A stretch of DNA of 64,000 bases, from assembly GCA_964289745.1 (NCBI GenBank), contig CAXYMM010000002.1:186001-250000 (forward strand). The letters run 5' to 3'. The position numbers and the translations under genes were made by a program. Source of the DNA: Ekhidna sp964289745 (GTDB lineage Bacteria; Bacteroidota; Bacteroidia; Cytophagales; Cyclobacteriaceae). Shown here piece after piece: positions 27,870 through 38,653 of this stretch. A model generated the notes under the pieces. It searched no databases. It saw nothing but the letters and a program-made list of their open reading frames with translations, and was not told where the DNA came from. Each line of letters begins with the position of its first letter. Position 1 is the first letter of the stretch.

Positions 27870-29642
27870 TTAATAATCTTCATTTGGAGTGTATGGATCT
27901 ATTTTGGTCTCTGTAGAGTCCATTTCATTTATTTTTATTAAAAGTGCCTCAGCTCTTATCTTCTCTAATTCTTCTTCTGCCACCTCCATCGCTTTCTCTA
28001 ACACCTCATCCCTTTCTTGTCTTACTCCAGCTATGGTTGGGGTCGCGTATATATCAGGTACAATTCCAATGCGCTGTGTTTCCATTTTGTTAGGATAAAA
28101 GACACCGATGCTCGTCATGGCGATACCAAATTGAGAGTAGAGAGGAAACTTGGACACGCTTCCGTCAGATCCAGCTGTTTTACTCCCGATTGTGATAGCA
28201 TTTGGTGCCGTTTGAAGGCACATGCAAGTAAACTCTGAGTGACCCTGAGTTTTTTCATTTACCAATAAAATCACCATTCCTTTAAAATAATCAGGTTTAG
28301 TAGATCCACAACTACTTTGCCCTGACCAGATAAATTTTCCAGGATAGGAGTAATCTGGTTTTAGGTATCGTGCAAATACGGTATCCTTGGGATTTAAATA
28401 ATTAGAAAGGGCTCGATAGGTGCCTTTGGGATATCCCCTTAGGTCGAATATGAGTACTTGCTTGTCTATTAATAGAGACATCATAGGGTCTACATCTGGC
28501 ACCGTAAGCCTTTCCATATTTATCAAAGCAATGGAGTCGCCAATCTCTTTCCACTTTGGTTTGTAGGCTGGCTTAGTGTAAGAAATATCAGCATATCTGT
28601 AGAAGTTGAGAGTTTGATTACGTATAGAATAATTTCGCTCGATTGTAGCTTGAGGGCTACTTTTTAATCCCATGAAAAGTGTGTGATAAGCCATGCGTTT
28701 TTTGGCAGCAGGATTAGAGCCCCAGATGTATTTACTATTTGCTTCATAGGTTTCCAATACTGTTTTTCCATTTATTGTTTGAATTACGTCTCCTATTTGC
28801 AATCCATCTTGCCTTGCTTTTTCTTGGTCGATTATCTCTGTAATAACTGCTTCATTATCAATGATCTCAAATTTGGCAGGTAGGTAATTGTAATAGGGGT
28901 ATTCATCGAGTGTAGATGTGACCAAACCAGCCTGACCATCATCAATTTTTACAACCATTTCCAACATTGCAAGGTGAAAATCTAGCTTCGTTTTGGCGTC
29001 TAGAAAAACGGAAATTAGCGATTTGAGCGCAGCATCCCACGACTCATCTGTCTGGTACTTATAAGGAAAAAAATATTCAATGTAGTTCCAATAGCGAAAG
29101 AGTGGGAGCAGTCGCTCGTTTTCATCTTTCCAGTTTAGGTCGAAATGTGATTCTTCATTTTTGGGTTCGAACTGACCCGTCTTTCCTCTACCGATATAAT
29201 AGTGGTCGCCTTGAAAACGATTTCTTTCGATGTTTCTGAATGTATTTTGAAGTTCATTTGAGAAAATCGGCTGCCTTAGCCAGAAAAGGTTGAAATTTTT
29301 AAGAAAGACTTCTTCACCTGTGTTACTTTGAATGTTGCCAGCGGTTACAGGTCCCAGGTAGTGTATCCATCGGGAGATATATGTTGAAAATTGTTCTTCG
29401 GTTTGGATATTGCTGGTGTTTTTTAGCACGCCTAGCATCTTTTCATCCCAGTTGAAGAAACCCTTTCCAACCTTTGGGTGATAATATTTTAGAAATCCCC
29501 AGATTTTACATGTGTAGTAGAGGCGATCAACTTTGGACAAGTTCTCCGTAGTTTCATTTTCAACTTTCTTAAGAATCGCTTTAGCAGGAAAAAAGCATCC
29601 GAAAATGATTAATAAAAGAAGGCGAGCAAAAAGAAGGCGCAT
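27870..29642 (-). CDS. S41 family C-terminal-processing-type peptidase
   Basis: A 590-residue exported protein with an N-terminal signal (LLFARLLLLIIFGCFFPAKA). A ~200-residue N-terminal helical domain is followed by a PDZ-like unit (DGLQIGDVIQTINGKTVLETYE) and the S41 protease domain with the serine in TQGHSEFTCMC and the lysine about 20 residues later (GSKTAGSDGSV), the Ser/Lys dyad. S41 proteases cut C-terminal tails of exported proteins. It lies between era and der on the same strand. Confidence 0.85.
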   Translation of the reverse strand: MRLLFARLLLLIIFGCFFPAKAILKKVENETTENLSKVDRLYYTCKIWGFLKYYHPKVGKGFFNWDEKMLGVLKNTSNIQTEEQFSTYISRWIHYLGPVTAGNIQSNTGEEVFLKNFNLFWLRQPIFSNELQNTFRNIERNRFQGDHYYIGRGKTGQFEPKNEESHFDLNWKDENERLLPLFRYWNYIEYFFPYKYQTDESWDAALKSLISVFLDAKTKLDFHLAMLEMVVKIDDGQAGLVTSTLDEYPYYNYLPAKFEIIDNEAVITEIIDQEKARQDGLQIGDVIQTINGKTVLETYEANSKYIWGSNPAAKKRMAYHTLFMGLKSSPQATIERNYSIRNQTLNFYRYADISYTKPAYKPKWKEIGDSIALINMERLTVPDVDPMMSLLIDKQVLIFDLRGYPKGTYRALSNYLNPKDTVFARYLKPDYSYPGKFIWSGQSSCGSTKPDYFKGMVILLVNEKTQGHSEFTCMCLQTAPNAITIGSKTAGSDGSVSKFPLYSQFGIAMTSIGVFYPNKMETQRIGIVPDIYATPTIAGVRQERDEVLEKAMEVAEEELEKIRAEALLIKINEMDSTETKIDPYTPNEDY

Positions 29643-29653
29643 TTAATCAATAA

Positions 29654-30544
29654 TTAATATCCAAACTTAATTAACTTTTTATCATCTTTTCTCCAATCTT
29701 TCTCAACTTTTACGAAAGTTTGAAGGTGTATTTTTTTTCCGAAAAATGCTTCCAGATCCCTTCTTGCTTCTGTGCTTACTTTTTTGATGGCGGTGGCTTT
29801 TTTCCCGATAATAATTCCTTTTTGGCTTTCTCGTTCTACAAATATTTCGGCTTCTATATGGATTATATCTTCATTATCTTTAAAACGGGTAACCACAACT
29901 TCCGAGCTATAGGGAATCTCTTGTTGATAATTAAGAAAAATCTTTTCACGGATGATTTCGGAAGTTATAAACCGTTCGCTCTTATCGGTAAACTCATCCT
30001 CAGGGAAGTAGGGCGGATGATGGGGTAGCAACTCCATGATTCGGGCTTTAAGCTCAGCTAGACCTGTTTCATTCTGGGCAGAAATAGTCATAAACTCCAT
30101 ATCAGGATAAAGTTCGTGCCAGTAGGCAAGCTTGTCGTGGGTTTGAGTGCCTTTATTCATGTCTATTTTATTTATAAGAAAAAGGGTCGGAGCCTTAGCA
30201 TTAATAACCATCTGTACCAATTCTGGGTAGTCGTTTTTATCTTCCAAGGCCACCATGTAAATAACGATGTCTGCATCGTCTAAGGCCATTTTTACAAAGC
30301 CCATCATCTTTTCTTGAAGCTTGTAAGCTGGGTCGATGGCTCCTGGTGTATCCGAAAATACAATTTGATAGTGATTGGGTTCCGTTACGATGCCAAACAT
30401 ACGCTGGCGAGTAGTCTGAGCTTTGCTGCTGGTAATGGCAAGCTTCTCGCCCATAAAGGCATTGAGGAGTGTCGATTTACCCACGTTGGGACGACCCACA
30501 ATGTTGACGAAACCAGATTTGAAATCTTTTGTAGAATTATTCAA
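29654..30544 (-). CDS. era: GTPase Era
   Basis: Era binds the 3' end of 16S rRNA and checkpoints 30S maturation. The GTPase domain has GRPNVGKSTLLN, FSDTPG and NKIDMN. The C-terminal KH domain has the loop KGIIIGKKATAIKKV. At 296 residues it is full-length. The ATG at 30542-30544 is followed by the expected KSGFVNIVGRPNV start. It reads away from the initiator tRNA gene on the other strand. Confidence 0.97.
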   Translation of the reverse strand: MNNSTKDFKSGFVNIVGRPNVGKSTLLNAFMGEKLAITSSKAQTTRQRMFGIVTEPNHYQIVFSDTPGAIDPAYKLQEKMMGFVKMALDDADIVIYMVALEDKNDYPELVQMVINAKAPTLFLINKIDMNKGTQTHDKLAYWHELYPDMEFMTISAQNETGLAELKARIMELLPHHPPYFPEDEFTDKSERFITSEIIREKIFLNYQQEIPYSSEVVVTRFKDNEDIIHIEAEIFVERESQKGIIIGKKATAIKKVSTEARRDLEAFFGKKIHLQTFVKVEKDWRKDDKKLIKFGY

Positions 30545-30602
30545 TATTATCTAAATGTTGCACTTGGAAAGAATGCAAATTTATTTAACTTTGTTTTCAC
30601 AT

Positions 30603-30675
<73 letters not shown>

Positions 30676-30681
30676 CAAAGC

Positions 30682-30712
30682 AAACCCTATGATTTTCAGA
30701 GGGTTTTGTTGT
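30682..30712 (+). terminator. Hairpin terminator after tRNA-Met
   Basis: AAACCCT / AGGGTTT stem with an 11-base loop followed by TTGTTGTTT, 7 bases after the tRNA gene. Confidence 0.6.
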
Positions 30713-30875
30713 TTATAGAACTCACCTCTCCCGCTTTTCTGAAGTTGGGTTAAACAAATGGCTTTTTGTTCTATCAAATTACCTCTTCAAGTTCTCTATG
30801 ATTAAGCTTCGAAAAGACTTATGAGACTCCTAGAACTTGGAAGATATATGTGAAATTTTGTGGAACTAATTAGTT

Positions 30876-31230
30876 CTACAACTCAAAATGCATTCCTTCC
30901 TTAACTAATTCATTATAACGAGTTTTGTTAAACTGGAATAGGTTGCCAGGTCTACCGGCTCCTGTAGACTTTGCCTTTTCAGGAAGCTCGTCAAGGATTT
31001 TAAGATGGCTTATTTTCTTTTTGAAATTCCTTCGGTCGATAGGTCTATCAAGCAAAGTGGTATATAAATGCTCAAGGTCTGAAAATGGGAATTTCTTATC
31101 AAGCAGCTCAAGTCCAATGGGTTGATATTTGATTTTTGCTCGTAACCTCTCGATGGCTATCCGCAAAACTTTCGTGTGATCAAAGACCCTCTGGTTAGAT
31201 TTTACTTCTAAATAACAATTCTTGATTTCA
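30876..31230 (-). pseudogene. C-terminal fragment of a NUDIX-type transcription regulator
   Basis: The frame encodes only the C-terminal winged-helix half of an NrtR/AraR-like regulator (RLRAKIKYQPIGLELLDKKFPFSDLEH split over several helices). It closely parallels the same half of the full-length protein at 62038-62769 (LRERARFRPIGFELLPKKFT). The NUDIX ligand-binding domain is missing and no suitable start exists before position 31230. It lies just inside the island next to the tRNA. Probably a truncated copy left by integration or deletion. Confidence 0.7.
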
Positions 31231-31316
31231 GGGCGGAATGTAACCCATCAATTGACACATTTAGGGTCATTTAACTGATTTGAAGAAAAACATTGTGATA
31301 ACCTGCGATATGAAAA

Positions 31317-31550
31317 CTATTGAGCTTCATCAGTGAAATTAAGCCTAGTTTCAACTCTTCCGAGCCTTGATTCAACCCTATCCATGCGATCTGATTGATG
31401 AGCGATATCTGTGTGAAGAGTTGCAAGCTTGGTGTCAACCTGAGATAGGTGGCTTTTGATACTTTCCGTATCTTCACGAACAATCGCCACCCGTGATTGG
31501 ATCGATTTTAGAACTTCATAAATTAATTCATTTGTAATCTTATCTGGCAT
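31317..31550 (-). CDS. Small coiled-coil protein
   Basis: A 77-residue protein (start MPDKITNELIYEVLK) with heptad patterning throughout (SIKSHLSQVDTKLATLH and DRMDRVESRLGRVETRL). Similar small proteins of unknown function are widespread in proteobacteria and others. No membrane segment. It stands alone on the minus strand. Confidence 0.6.
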   Translation of the reverse strand: MPDKITNELIYEVLKSIQSRVAIVREDTESIKSHLSQVDTKLATLHTDIAHQSDRMDRVESRLGRVETRLNFTDEAQ

Positions 31551-31690
31551 AATCTCATTGTAGCACACCCACTTTCGGAAAGTCCAGAAATCTCAACAAG
31601 ATCAAATACCAAATCATCCTTCATTAATCAAAATTTTACCAATCTATGAAATAATAGTAGGAACAATATAACAACTATCGGTAGTGAGTA

Positions 31691-32494
31691 GTGGATCAAA
31701 TCACTGAAGAAAAAGCAAGAAAAGAACACTTTCATAATCATGCCCTAGAGGGTGATTTGGAGGAGATCGGTGCAATTCCTCTTGCTCACGATCAAGCTGA
31801 GAATAACCCTCATAATGAGAAGTCACAACGCAAAAAAGATGGGTACTATGCTGAGCTACTAAATACCATCATATATGCTCAGAAAGCCTTTGATGATCTT
31901 ATGGACAGACTAAACTCCGAGATTAATTCTCCACGAATAGTCATTAAGGAACTTAAAGAAGATATGGAACAAAACCGTTAGGATTGGGATAATAAAGCTG
32001 AAGTCCTAAATGACATCTATGATGTGTTCTGCAATTTTGAAGATGGGGGGAGCTTGGATCAAGAAAAAGCCAAAGCCATCCTTGATAGGGAAAATACTGA
32101 GGTTCCATGCGGAACCAGTGACGCACAAATTATTATTCTGCTGCAAAGGTTGAGAGAACAGACAATCAAGAAGGTAGATGATCTTGAAAAAACATTCTTA
32201 ATAATGGAACAAGATCACATGAAGTTTAGAGCCAGAGAAGATCAAGTCCTGGAAGCCAAGACGAAATTAGAAGTAATCGGAAATGATAGCTCCTTATCCA
32301 ATGAAGCTAAACTCACCGCAATACGTGCTTTGGACAAAGAGGTTGGAACCAAGACGCTTCATCGGACAGCTACAATTGTTCAAAATGAAGAACTGTCAGG
32401 AAAGGCTGATGTTGCCGTCGACCAAAGCATGAATACAGATTTAGATGTTAGATCACCTAATATAACAGCAGCAATACAATCGTTGAACTTTTAG
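31691..32494 (+). pseudogene. Helical accessory protein interrupted by an amber codon
   Basis: From GTG 31691 to 32494 the frame is continuous except for TAG at 31979-31981. The flanking peptide reads MEQNR-stop-DWDNKAEVL, where a CAG would give Gln. The product (~267 residues) is acidic and helical (AKTKLEVIGNDSS, NEAKLTAIRALDKEV) and is not recognised. It starts 15 bases after an AT-rich stretch and overlaps the convergent 32491-32892 gene by 4 bases. Whether two polypeptides are made is unknown; the simplest reading is a recent nonsense mutation. Confidence 0.55.
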
Positions 32495-32892
32495 TCCTCA
32501 TGATACTCAGTCTTATAGTGCCTGATTGCATGCGGCAAGATTGCCGCAAACTCATTCACATTGAAAGGGCCATTTAAGCCATTTTCGATTAAGTAGGCAA
32601 AAACGGTTCCTAGCTTATCATCATGGTATTCTTGGAAGAACTTGAAAGGAACCCCATTTTCGTCAAGTTTCTTTCCAACTGCATCGATAAACTTGTCATA
32701 GGTCTCCTTATCATCTAACCCACGCTTTACTACAACTGCCAGAACATTGTACTTAGTAGAATAGTCACCGGCTTGCCTGATAATAGTCTGATTGGAATTT
32801 TTACCATTTTGATTTTCAATTACATCCTGAGCATATGTGGAAGATGTCAGCAGTGGGAAGAGGGCAATAAAAGTGAATATTGGATACTTCAT
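32491..32892 (-). CDS. Small exported protein of unknown function
   Basis: A ~133-residue protein; ATG 32892 gives a signal peptide (MKYPIFTFIALFPLLTSSTYA) and cleavage after AQ. The mature part is soluble and mixed alpha/beta (YNVLAVVVKRGLDDKETYDKF, LNGPFNVNEFAAILPHAIRHY). Upstream in-frame codons to 32967 are not needed. No family recognised. Confidence 0.6.
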   Translation of the reverse strand: MKYPIFTFIALFPLLTSSTYAQDVIENQNGKNSNQTIIRQAGDYSTKYNVLAVVVKRGLDDKETYDKFIDAVGKKLDENGVPFKFFQEYHDDKLGTVFAYLIENGLNGPFNVNEFAAILPHAIRHYKTEYHED

Positions 32893-33032
32893 TTGAAAAT
32901 TCGGCCGGATTTGACCGAAAATTAGGTATAGAATGCCATCGAAAAATTTTTGTTTCGATACTCTCATTTATTCATCTAATCTCTGTAACTCACTAGGAAG
33001 AATTAGCTTTCATACTAAATTGACTGAATGTA

Positions 33033-34280
33033 ATGAGTATTGATATTGAAGAAATATCTAAAATAGGACTAGGTGCCTACAGAATGGACAACAGCAACCC
33101 AGTGTTCTATGAAGCAATGAATTGGGCTGTGGAGAGTGGGTGTAATTTAATAGATACTGCGCCTAACTATATGAATGGAGAATCTGAAAAACTTATTGGT
33201 CGATTTCTGTCAGAAAAAGAACCTTCTAAATTATTTATAATGTCTAAGGTAGGATATGTGGATCGAGATGATATTAGAAAGAGTGTTTGGAATGGAAAAT
33301 CCTTAGAGATAGATGATGAATTTCATTATTCCTTGCATGAAGATTTCATTAACTATCGGATTGATTCTTCACTTTCCAGAATAGGTAAGCCATGTATTGA
33401 CGGCTATTTAATTCATAATCTGGAGCATATTCTTAATAGTAAAAATCCAGTTTGCTCAAAAGAAGAAACATATCGGCAAATTAAGAGTGCATTTGAGTTG
33501 CTTGAAGAAAAAGTTGATAAAGGCTTTATACATTACTTTGAAGTGAGTTCAAATACTTTACCAAATGCTTCAAGCCTCTCGTTAGATATTGATAAACTAG
33601 TTTCTTTGGCGCACGAAGTAAAATCAAATAGTAGCTTTAGGCTAATACAGTTTCCGTTTAATGTTATTGAAAACGAAGCTTCAAGTGCTCCCTCAAAAAG
33701 TAAGATATCCTTCTTAGATAATTTAAAAAGACATGGCCTTATTGGATTTTCAAATAGGCCTTTTAACGTTAAATCAAAGAAGGGTGTATTAAGATTAGCA
33801 TATTTATCGAATTCAGAAGTTTTTGATGACGCTACCCTTCGAAGAATTCATGAAGATTACATAGGTATTATATTGGAAAAGTTGAAAGAGTTGGGAATGG
33901 AGGACGAAATACATGAATTTCCTATTATTGATTATTTAATTAATAATTGGACAAAAGTAAGTAACCCTGAATTTGTTAATTCCCTCTTTAAAGGAATGAT
34001 AGATCCTTTTATTGATACACTGTTTAAAGAAAGGCAAAAAGCCGATTTCAATAAAATCCATACTTTATTTAAAAGATGTATGATGTATTTAGCGGTAGAA
34101 AATATGAACAACGAGATTGGGTTGATCGAGTCTAAACTCATAAAAAAGGGTTATATTAATGATACTAAAGAACCACTCCAAACAAGAATTTGCAATTACT
34201 ACCTTTCTATTGGTATACCCCATATTTTAGTAGGGATGAGAAGGGTTAAATATGTTAACGAATTGAGTTCTTTATTTTAA
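33033..34280 (+). CDS. Aldo/keto reductase family protein, first gene of peptide cluster
   Basis: A 415-residue TIM-barrel oxidoreductase. GLGAYRM starts the fold and the catalytic tetrad appears to be D41 and Y46 (LIDTAPNY), K72 (MSKVGY) and H128 (YLIHNLEH). The NADPH-binding C-terminal part is recognisable in IGFSNRPFN. It is ~80 residues longer than a typical family member because of a helical insertion near 270-360. As the enzyme preceding the peptide transporter it may modify the precursor peptide or make a small cofactor. That role is inference. It looks intact. Confidence 0.8.
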   Translation: MSIDIEEISKIGLGAYRMDNSNPVFYEAMNWAVESGCNLIDTAPNYMNGESEKLIGRFLSEKEPSKLFIMSKVGYVDRDDIRKSVWNGKSLEIDDEFHYSLHEDFINYRIDSSLSRIGKPCIDGYLIHNLEHILNSKNPVCSKEETYRQIKSAFELLEEKVDKGFIHYFEVSSNTLPNASSLSLDIDKLVSLAHEVKSNSSFRLIQFPFNVIENEASSAPSKSKISFLDNLKRHGLIGFSNRPFNVKSKKGVLRLAYLSNSEVFDDATLRRIHEDYIGIILEKLKELGMEDEIHEFPIIDYLINNWTKVSNPEFVNSLFKGMIDPFIDTLFKERQKADFNKIHTLFKRCMMYLAVENMNNEIGLIESKLIKKGYINDTKEPLQTRICNYYLSIGIPHILVGMRRVKYVNELSSLF

Positions 34281-34310
34281 TTACAGACTTCAAGTTCTTT
34301 TTTGCAGGTT

Positions 34311-34526
34311 TCAAAGCAGTTCTTCGGCGTACTCCTTTTCTAGGCTTTGTTTCCTTGCATTTGCCAATGCTATCTTCGCATTTCTCTCATGCCTATTCGC
34401 TTCGGCATTACAGCTCGCAAGTTTTGATATAGTTTCTTCATTAGTTTTTATTAGACTTACTAGATAAATAATTACAATAATATTCAACACAGCCAAAACA
34501 GTTATCACAATATTTTTCATCTCCAA
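34311..34526 (-). CDS. Small membrane-anchored coiled-coil protein
   Basis: A 71-residue protein with one TM segment near the N-terminus (IVITVLAVLNIIVIIYLVSL) followed by a charged helix (SKLASCNAEANRHERNAK). It lies between the reductase and the transporter, on the opposite strand. Function unknown; composition and length suggest a real small gene. Confidence 0.5.
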   Translation of the reverse strand: MEMKNIVITVLAVLNIIVIIYLVSLIKTNEETISKLASCNAEANRHERNAKIALANARKQSLEKEYAEELL

Positions 34527-34608
34527 TTACTTTTTTTTACAAATTATCACTTTTTTTGGTTAGCTCTGAAATATTGTTTTAAATTAATCATTCGAACCAA
34601 TTAAGAAT

Positions 34609-36837
34609 TTGGTCTTTAGAAAATCAGCTAAACTTTTAAGTAGACAGTACCCATTTCACAGACAAACTGATCAATCAGATTGTGGCCCATCCTGTCTTAA
34701 AATGATTGCTGAATATTATGGGCAAACTTTAGATATAAATGATTTAAGGAATAAATGTAAGAGAACAAAAGGGGGGGTGACTTTTCAGGCGTTATCGGAT
34801 GCTGCAGAAGAAATTGGATTCAAATCCTTGGGTGTTTCAGTAGATTTTAAAACTTTGGAGCAAGATGTTCCACTTCCTTGCATTGTACAGTGGAGAAAAA
34901 GACACTTAATTACCATTTTCAAAATAACAAAAAGGCATATAATTGTTTCTGATCCTCTCTTTGGAGTAATAAAGTATTCGCATGAAGACTTTTCAAAAAA
35001 TTGGATATACTCAAAGAAAGAAAATGAGAAAGAAGGTGCTGTTCTGCTATTAGAACCTCTTCCTGAATTCTTTAAGAAGAATTACATTAATAGAAAGCCT
35101 ACTAAGGGTTTCTCATTTTTAGTTAAATACTTTAAACCTTACACTAAATATAGTAGACAAATTCTTATAAGTTTATTTTTAGGTAGTATAATCTAATTAA
35201 TCTTTCCTTTTTTAACACAGGCTATTGTTGATTTTGGAATTAACTATGAAGACCTCGATTTTATTTACCTTATGTTAGGTACACAAGTGGTACTGTTTGT
35301 ATCTCAATCAGGGTTAAGAATAATTCGAGGATGGCTCTTACTTCATCTAAGTTCTAGGATAAATATTACATTAATTTCAGATTATCTGAAGAAGCTGATG
35401 AGAATGCCGATTAGTTTTTTTGATAGTAGATTGCCTGGGGACTTATATAGAAGAATTGAGGATAATATTAAGGTTGAAAACTTCATTTCCTCTACATCTT
35501 TCAGCTCAATTTTCTCTTTGATAACCTTTACAATATTTTCAATCGTGCTGGCTATTTACAGCACTAAGATTTTTCTCATTTTTTTGCTCGGATCTTCATT
35601 ATATATCTTTTGGGTTGTTGCATTTCTTAAAAAAAGAAAAGTGATAGATTTTCTAAGATTTGATGAAAACGCTGGTAATTCAAGTAACCTGATTCAATTG
35701 ATCTACGGTATGCAAGAAATTAAACTCAACAACTCCGAAATACGAAGAAGATGGGAGTGGGAGGCAATTAGATCTCGGTTATATCAAATTTCTCTTCGAG
35801 GAATGAAGTTATCGCAACTACAAGAGTCAGGAGGTAACTTTATCAATGAACTGAAGAACATTATCCTTTCATTCTATGCTGCGAAATTAGTAGTAGTTGG
35901 AGAATTAAGTCTCGGAATGATGTTGGCTATTCAATATATTATTGGATAATTAAATGTTCCATTATCAAATTTTATCCTCATATTAAAACAGGGGCAAGAT
36001 GCCAAGTTGAGCTTAGATAGAATTTCTGAGATCTTTGACGAGACGGATGAATCTCAGAATGACACAAGTAAATCGATTGAAATCCCACAAAATCAAGATA
36101 TCAACATAAAAGATGTTAGTTTTCGATATGGCACAAAGTCATCAGAGATGATTTTGAAGAACTTAAACCTTTGCATCCCACGTGGAAAAGTGACAGCTAT
36201 AGTGGGGGCAAGCGGTAGCGGGAAAACTACATTTCTTAAATTACTTTTGATGATTTACACGCCGAATTTTGGGAGTATATCTCTTGGCCAAGAGAAGCTG
36301 ACTAACTATTCTGTGAGAGAGTGGCGGAAAAAATGCGGAGTAGTTATGCAAGATGGATTCATCTTTGGTGATACTATTGTAAGAAATATTACTGAATCAG
36401 ACTCAGAAGGGCTTATCGACAAGCAAAGACTATCTTTAGCAGTCAAGCTCTCAAATTCGGAGGATTTCATTAAAAAATTACCAGGTGGTTTAAACGCAAG
36501 AATAGGCGCAAATGGTATACAACTAAGTGGCGGACAAAAACAAAGAATTTTAATTGCTAGGGCAATTTACAAAGATCCGGACTTTATCTTCTTAGTCGAA
36601 GCAACAAGCGCATTAGATTCAAAAAACGAAAAGACCATTGTTGATAATCTGGAAAAGTTCCTCAAAAACAGAACAACTGTTGTTGTAGCACATCGTCTTA
36701 GTACAGTTATAAATGCAGATCAAATAGTTGTCTTCGAGAATGGTGAAATTGTTGAAAAAGGTACTCATAGGGAACTAATTGAATCAAAAGGATCATATTT
36801 TTCACTAATATCTAACCAACTGGAGCTTGGAGAATAA
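34609..36837 (+). pseudogene. C39 peptidase-containing ABC exporter (PCAT) with two in-frame stops
   Basis: A ~742-codon frame from TTG 34609. Domain order: C39 peptidase with catalytic C25 (DQSDCGPSC), H99 and D115; TM region; ATPase with Walker A GASGSGKTT and signature LSGGQKQRI. Such exporters cut leader peptides after a double Gly and export the core. TAA at 35194-35196 (between GSII and LIFPFL) and TAA at 35947-35949 (between QYIIG and LNVPL) break the frame where CAA (Gln) fits. Walker B reads FIFLVEATSALD, with Val replacing the conserved Asp. Everything points to a recently inactivated exporter. The frame overlaps the HlyD gene. Confidence 0.8.
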
Positions 36838-38125
36838 CAATCTTGATATTGAACAAATCCATGAAGACAGTGAACTAATTAGGGATGTACTAAAGAAGGA
36901 TCCTCCATGGATTACAATGTGGGGCACTGTTGTTATTCTCTTTTTTGTTTTTAGTTCTATTTTGCTAATCTACCTTATAAGATACCCAGATGTATTAGTT
37001 GGTGAAGCTTACATAACTTCAGAAACGTTACCTATTAGGTTGGCACCACAAAAAGGCGGTAAAATCAGTCAGATTCTTATTGAAGAAAATAGTTATGCCG
37101 AAATAGGTCAGCCACTTATAGTATTTGAATCAACTGCTAACTATAAAGACATATTTAGAATAAAAAAGCTCATTGACTCAATGAGAATTGATGAAATGAA
37201 TCTTGATAGCTTAGTTGTTATTTCGAATTCATTGAAGCTTGGAGAAATTAGAGAGGGTTATAATGATCTATTGAATTTCTATCTTAATTATAAGTTCTTG
37301 ACCGAGAAGAATTCTCATGCTGAGAGAATTAAAGCTTTAGAAAAATAAATCTATATAAAGCAAGAAACAATAGATGAGCTTGTTTTAGTGAAAGGAGCAA
37401 TAAAAGAAGAATATGAACTGATCGAAAAAGAATACAATCGGAATAAATTTTTATTTGAAGAAAAAGTTTTGTCAGAGAAGGATTTAGATGCAAATAAGAT
37501 TTTACTTATAGCCAAATCAAGAGAACTAAAATCGTTGGATGTCGATATTTGGAATTTGAAAGGAGAACTTGAAAGGCTTCGAGTGGAAATTTCAAATTTA
37601 ATCCAGCTAGAATACGATGCTTTAAGGTCTTCTGAGATCAATCTACCACTGAAGTTCGAGCGGCTTCAAATTGCAGTTGAAACATGGCTCAATACTTATT
37701 TATTACATACCCCAATTAGTGGCAGGATATCTTTTCTTGATGCCGTAGAAGTGGGTCAAACAATTCAGCCAAATACAGTTCTTATGAGTGTATCTAAAGA
37801 AGAATCAAGCAAAGTAGCTAGAGTCTATTTGCCTTTAGAAGGGGCTGGTAAGGCAAGAGTTGGGCAGAGAGTAAAAATTAAACTTAAGAATTTCCCGTAC
37901 GAAAGATACGGAGCGATAGAAGGTGTTGTCGATAAAATTTCATTAGTCCCAAAGGATCAAAAGTATCTATTGACCGTTGCAATACCTTCTGAACTCAAAA
38001 CTACTTTCGACGAAGTATTGCCGGAGTCCAGTGAGTTCTATGGTATTGGAGAAGTAGTTACAGAGAACCGTAGTTTATTGTTTCGCTTATTTAATAAGTT
38101 TGAAGCGATATTAAGTAGATCATGA
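36827..38125 (+). pseudogene. HlyD-type membrane fusion protein with one in-frame stop
   Basis: The frame starts at TTG 36827 inside the end of the exporter gene. It encodes an N-terminal TM segment (WGTVVILFFVFSSILLIYLI), a biotinyl-lipoyl-like half (GKISQILIEENSYAEIGQPL), a long coiled coil and the barrel-like C-terminus (GQRVKIKLKNFPY). TAA at 37346-37348 interrupts it within the coiled coil, after IKALEK; a CAA there would give Gln and continue in frame. The protein bridges inner and outer membrane parts of the export system. It is probably nonfunctional as sequenced. Confidence 0.75.
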
Positions 38126-38653
38126 CATTCAAAGAGATTAATAATTATACACTTATAATATTCGTACTGCTTTTATTAGGGTGTGGAGTAAACGCCACTA
38201 ACCAAGATGTTTTGGTCAAAGAAGTTACCGGTGATGTCGGACAAATTGACTTTGATAAGTCTATTGATGATCCTGACTTTAAGATTTGCAACGAGAAAAA
38301 AATACTTCAGTATTACAATTTTGGAAAAGCAGTCAACTACCAAGGGGAAAAGATTGCAATTAGAGATCTCTTCTTACAGAATTTTTCAAAGTTCTCGGAC
38401 GATCAAAACGGATATATTACAATACGCTTTATTTGTAAACTGCGAAGGGGTTTCAGGGAGGTTTCGCATATATCAATTTGATAGCACCTATAAACCATAT
38501 GATTTTGATCCAAAATTAATCTCTCAATTACTCAGTATAACTAGATCATTAGATGGTTGGAAACCTGGTATATTGAACGATTTGAAATACGATTACTACC
38601 AATACCTAACTATAAAGATTGAAAATGGAACAATTAGTCACATTTTACCGTAG
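38122..38653 (+). pseudogene. TonB-C-like lipoprotein with a single-base frameshift
   Basis: ATG 38122 overlaps the HlyD stop. The first part has a lipobox (FVLLLLGC) and runs to ~38430, where it leaves a conserved-looking segment: GYITIRF then, one frame over, VNCEGVSGRFRIYQFDSTY. An extra T in TTTATTTGTAAAC would explain this. The continued frame ends at 38653. The ITIRF/NCEG...DGW pattern resembles C-terminal domains of TonB-like or DUF proteins in Bacteroidota secretion clusters. Accessory export role is inference. Confidence 0.6.
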
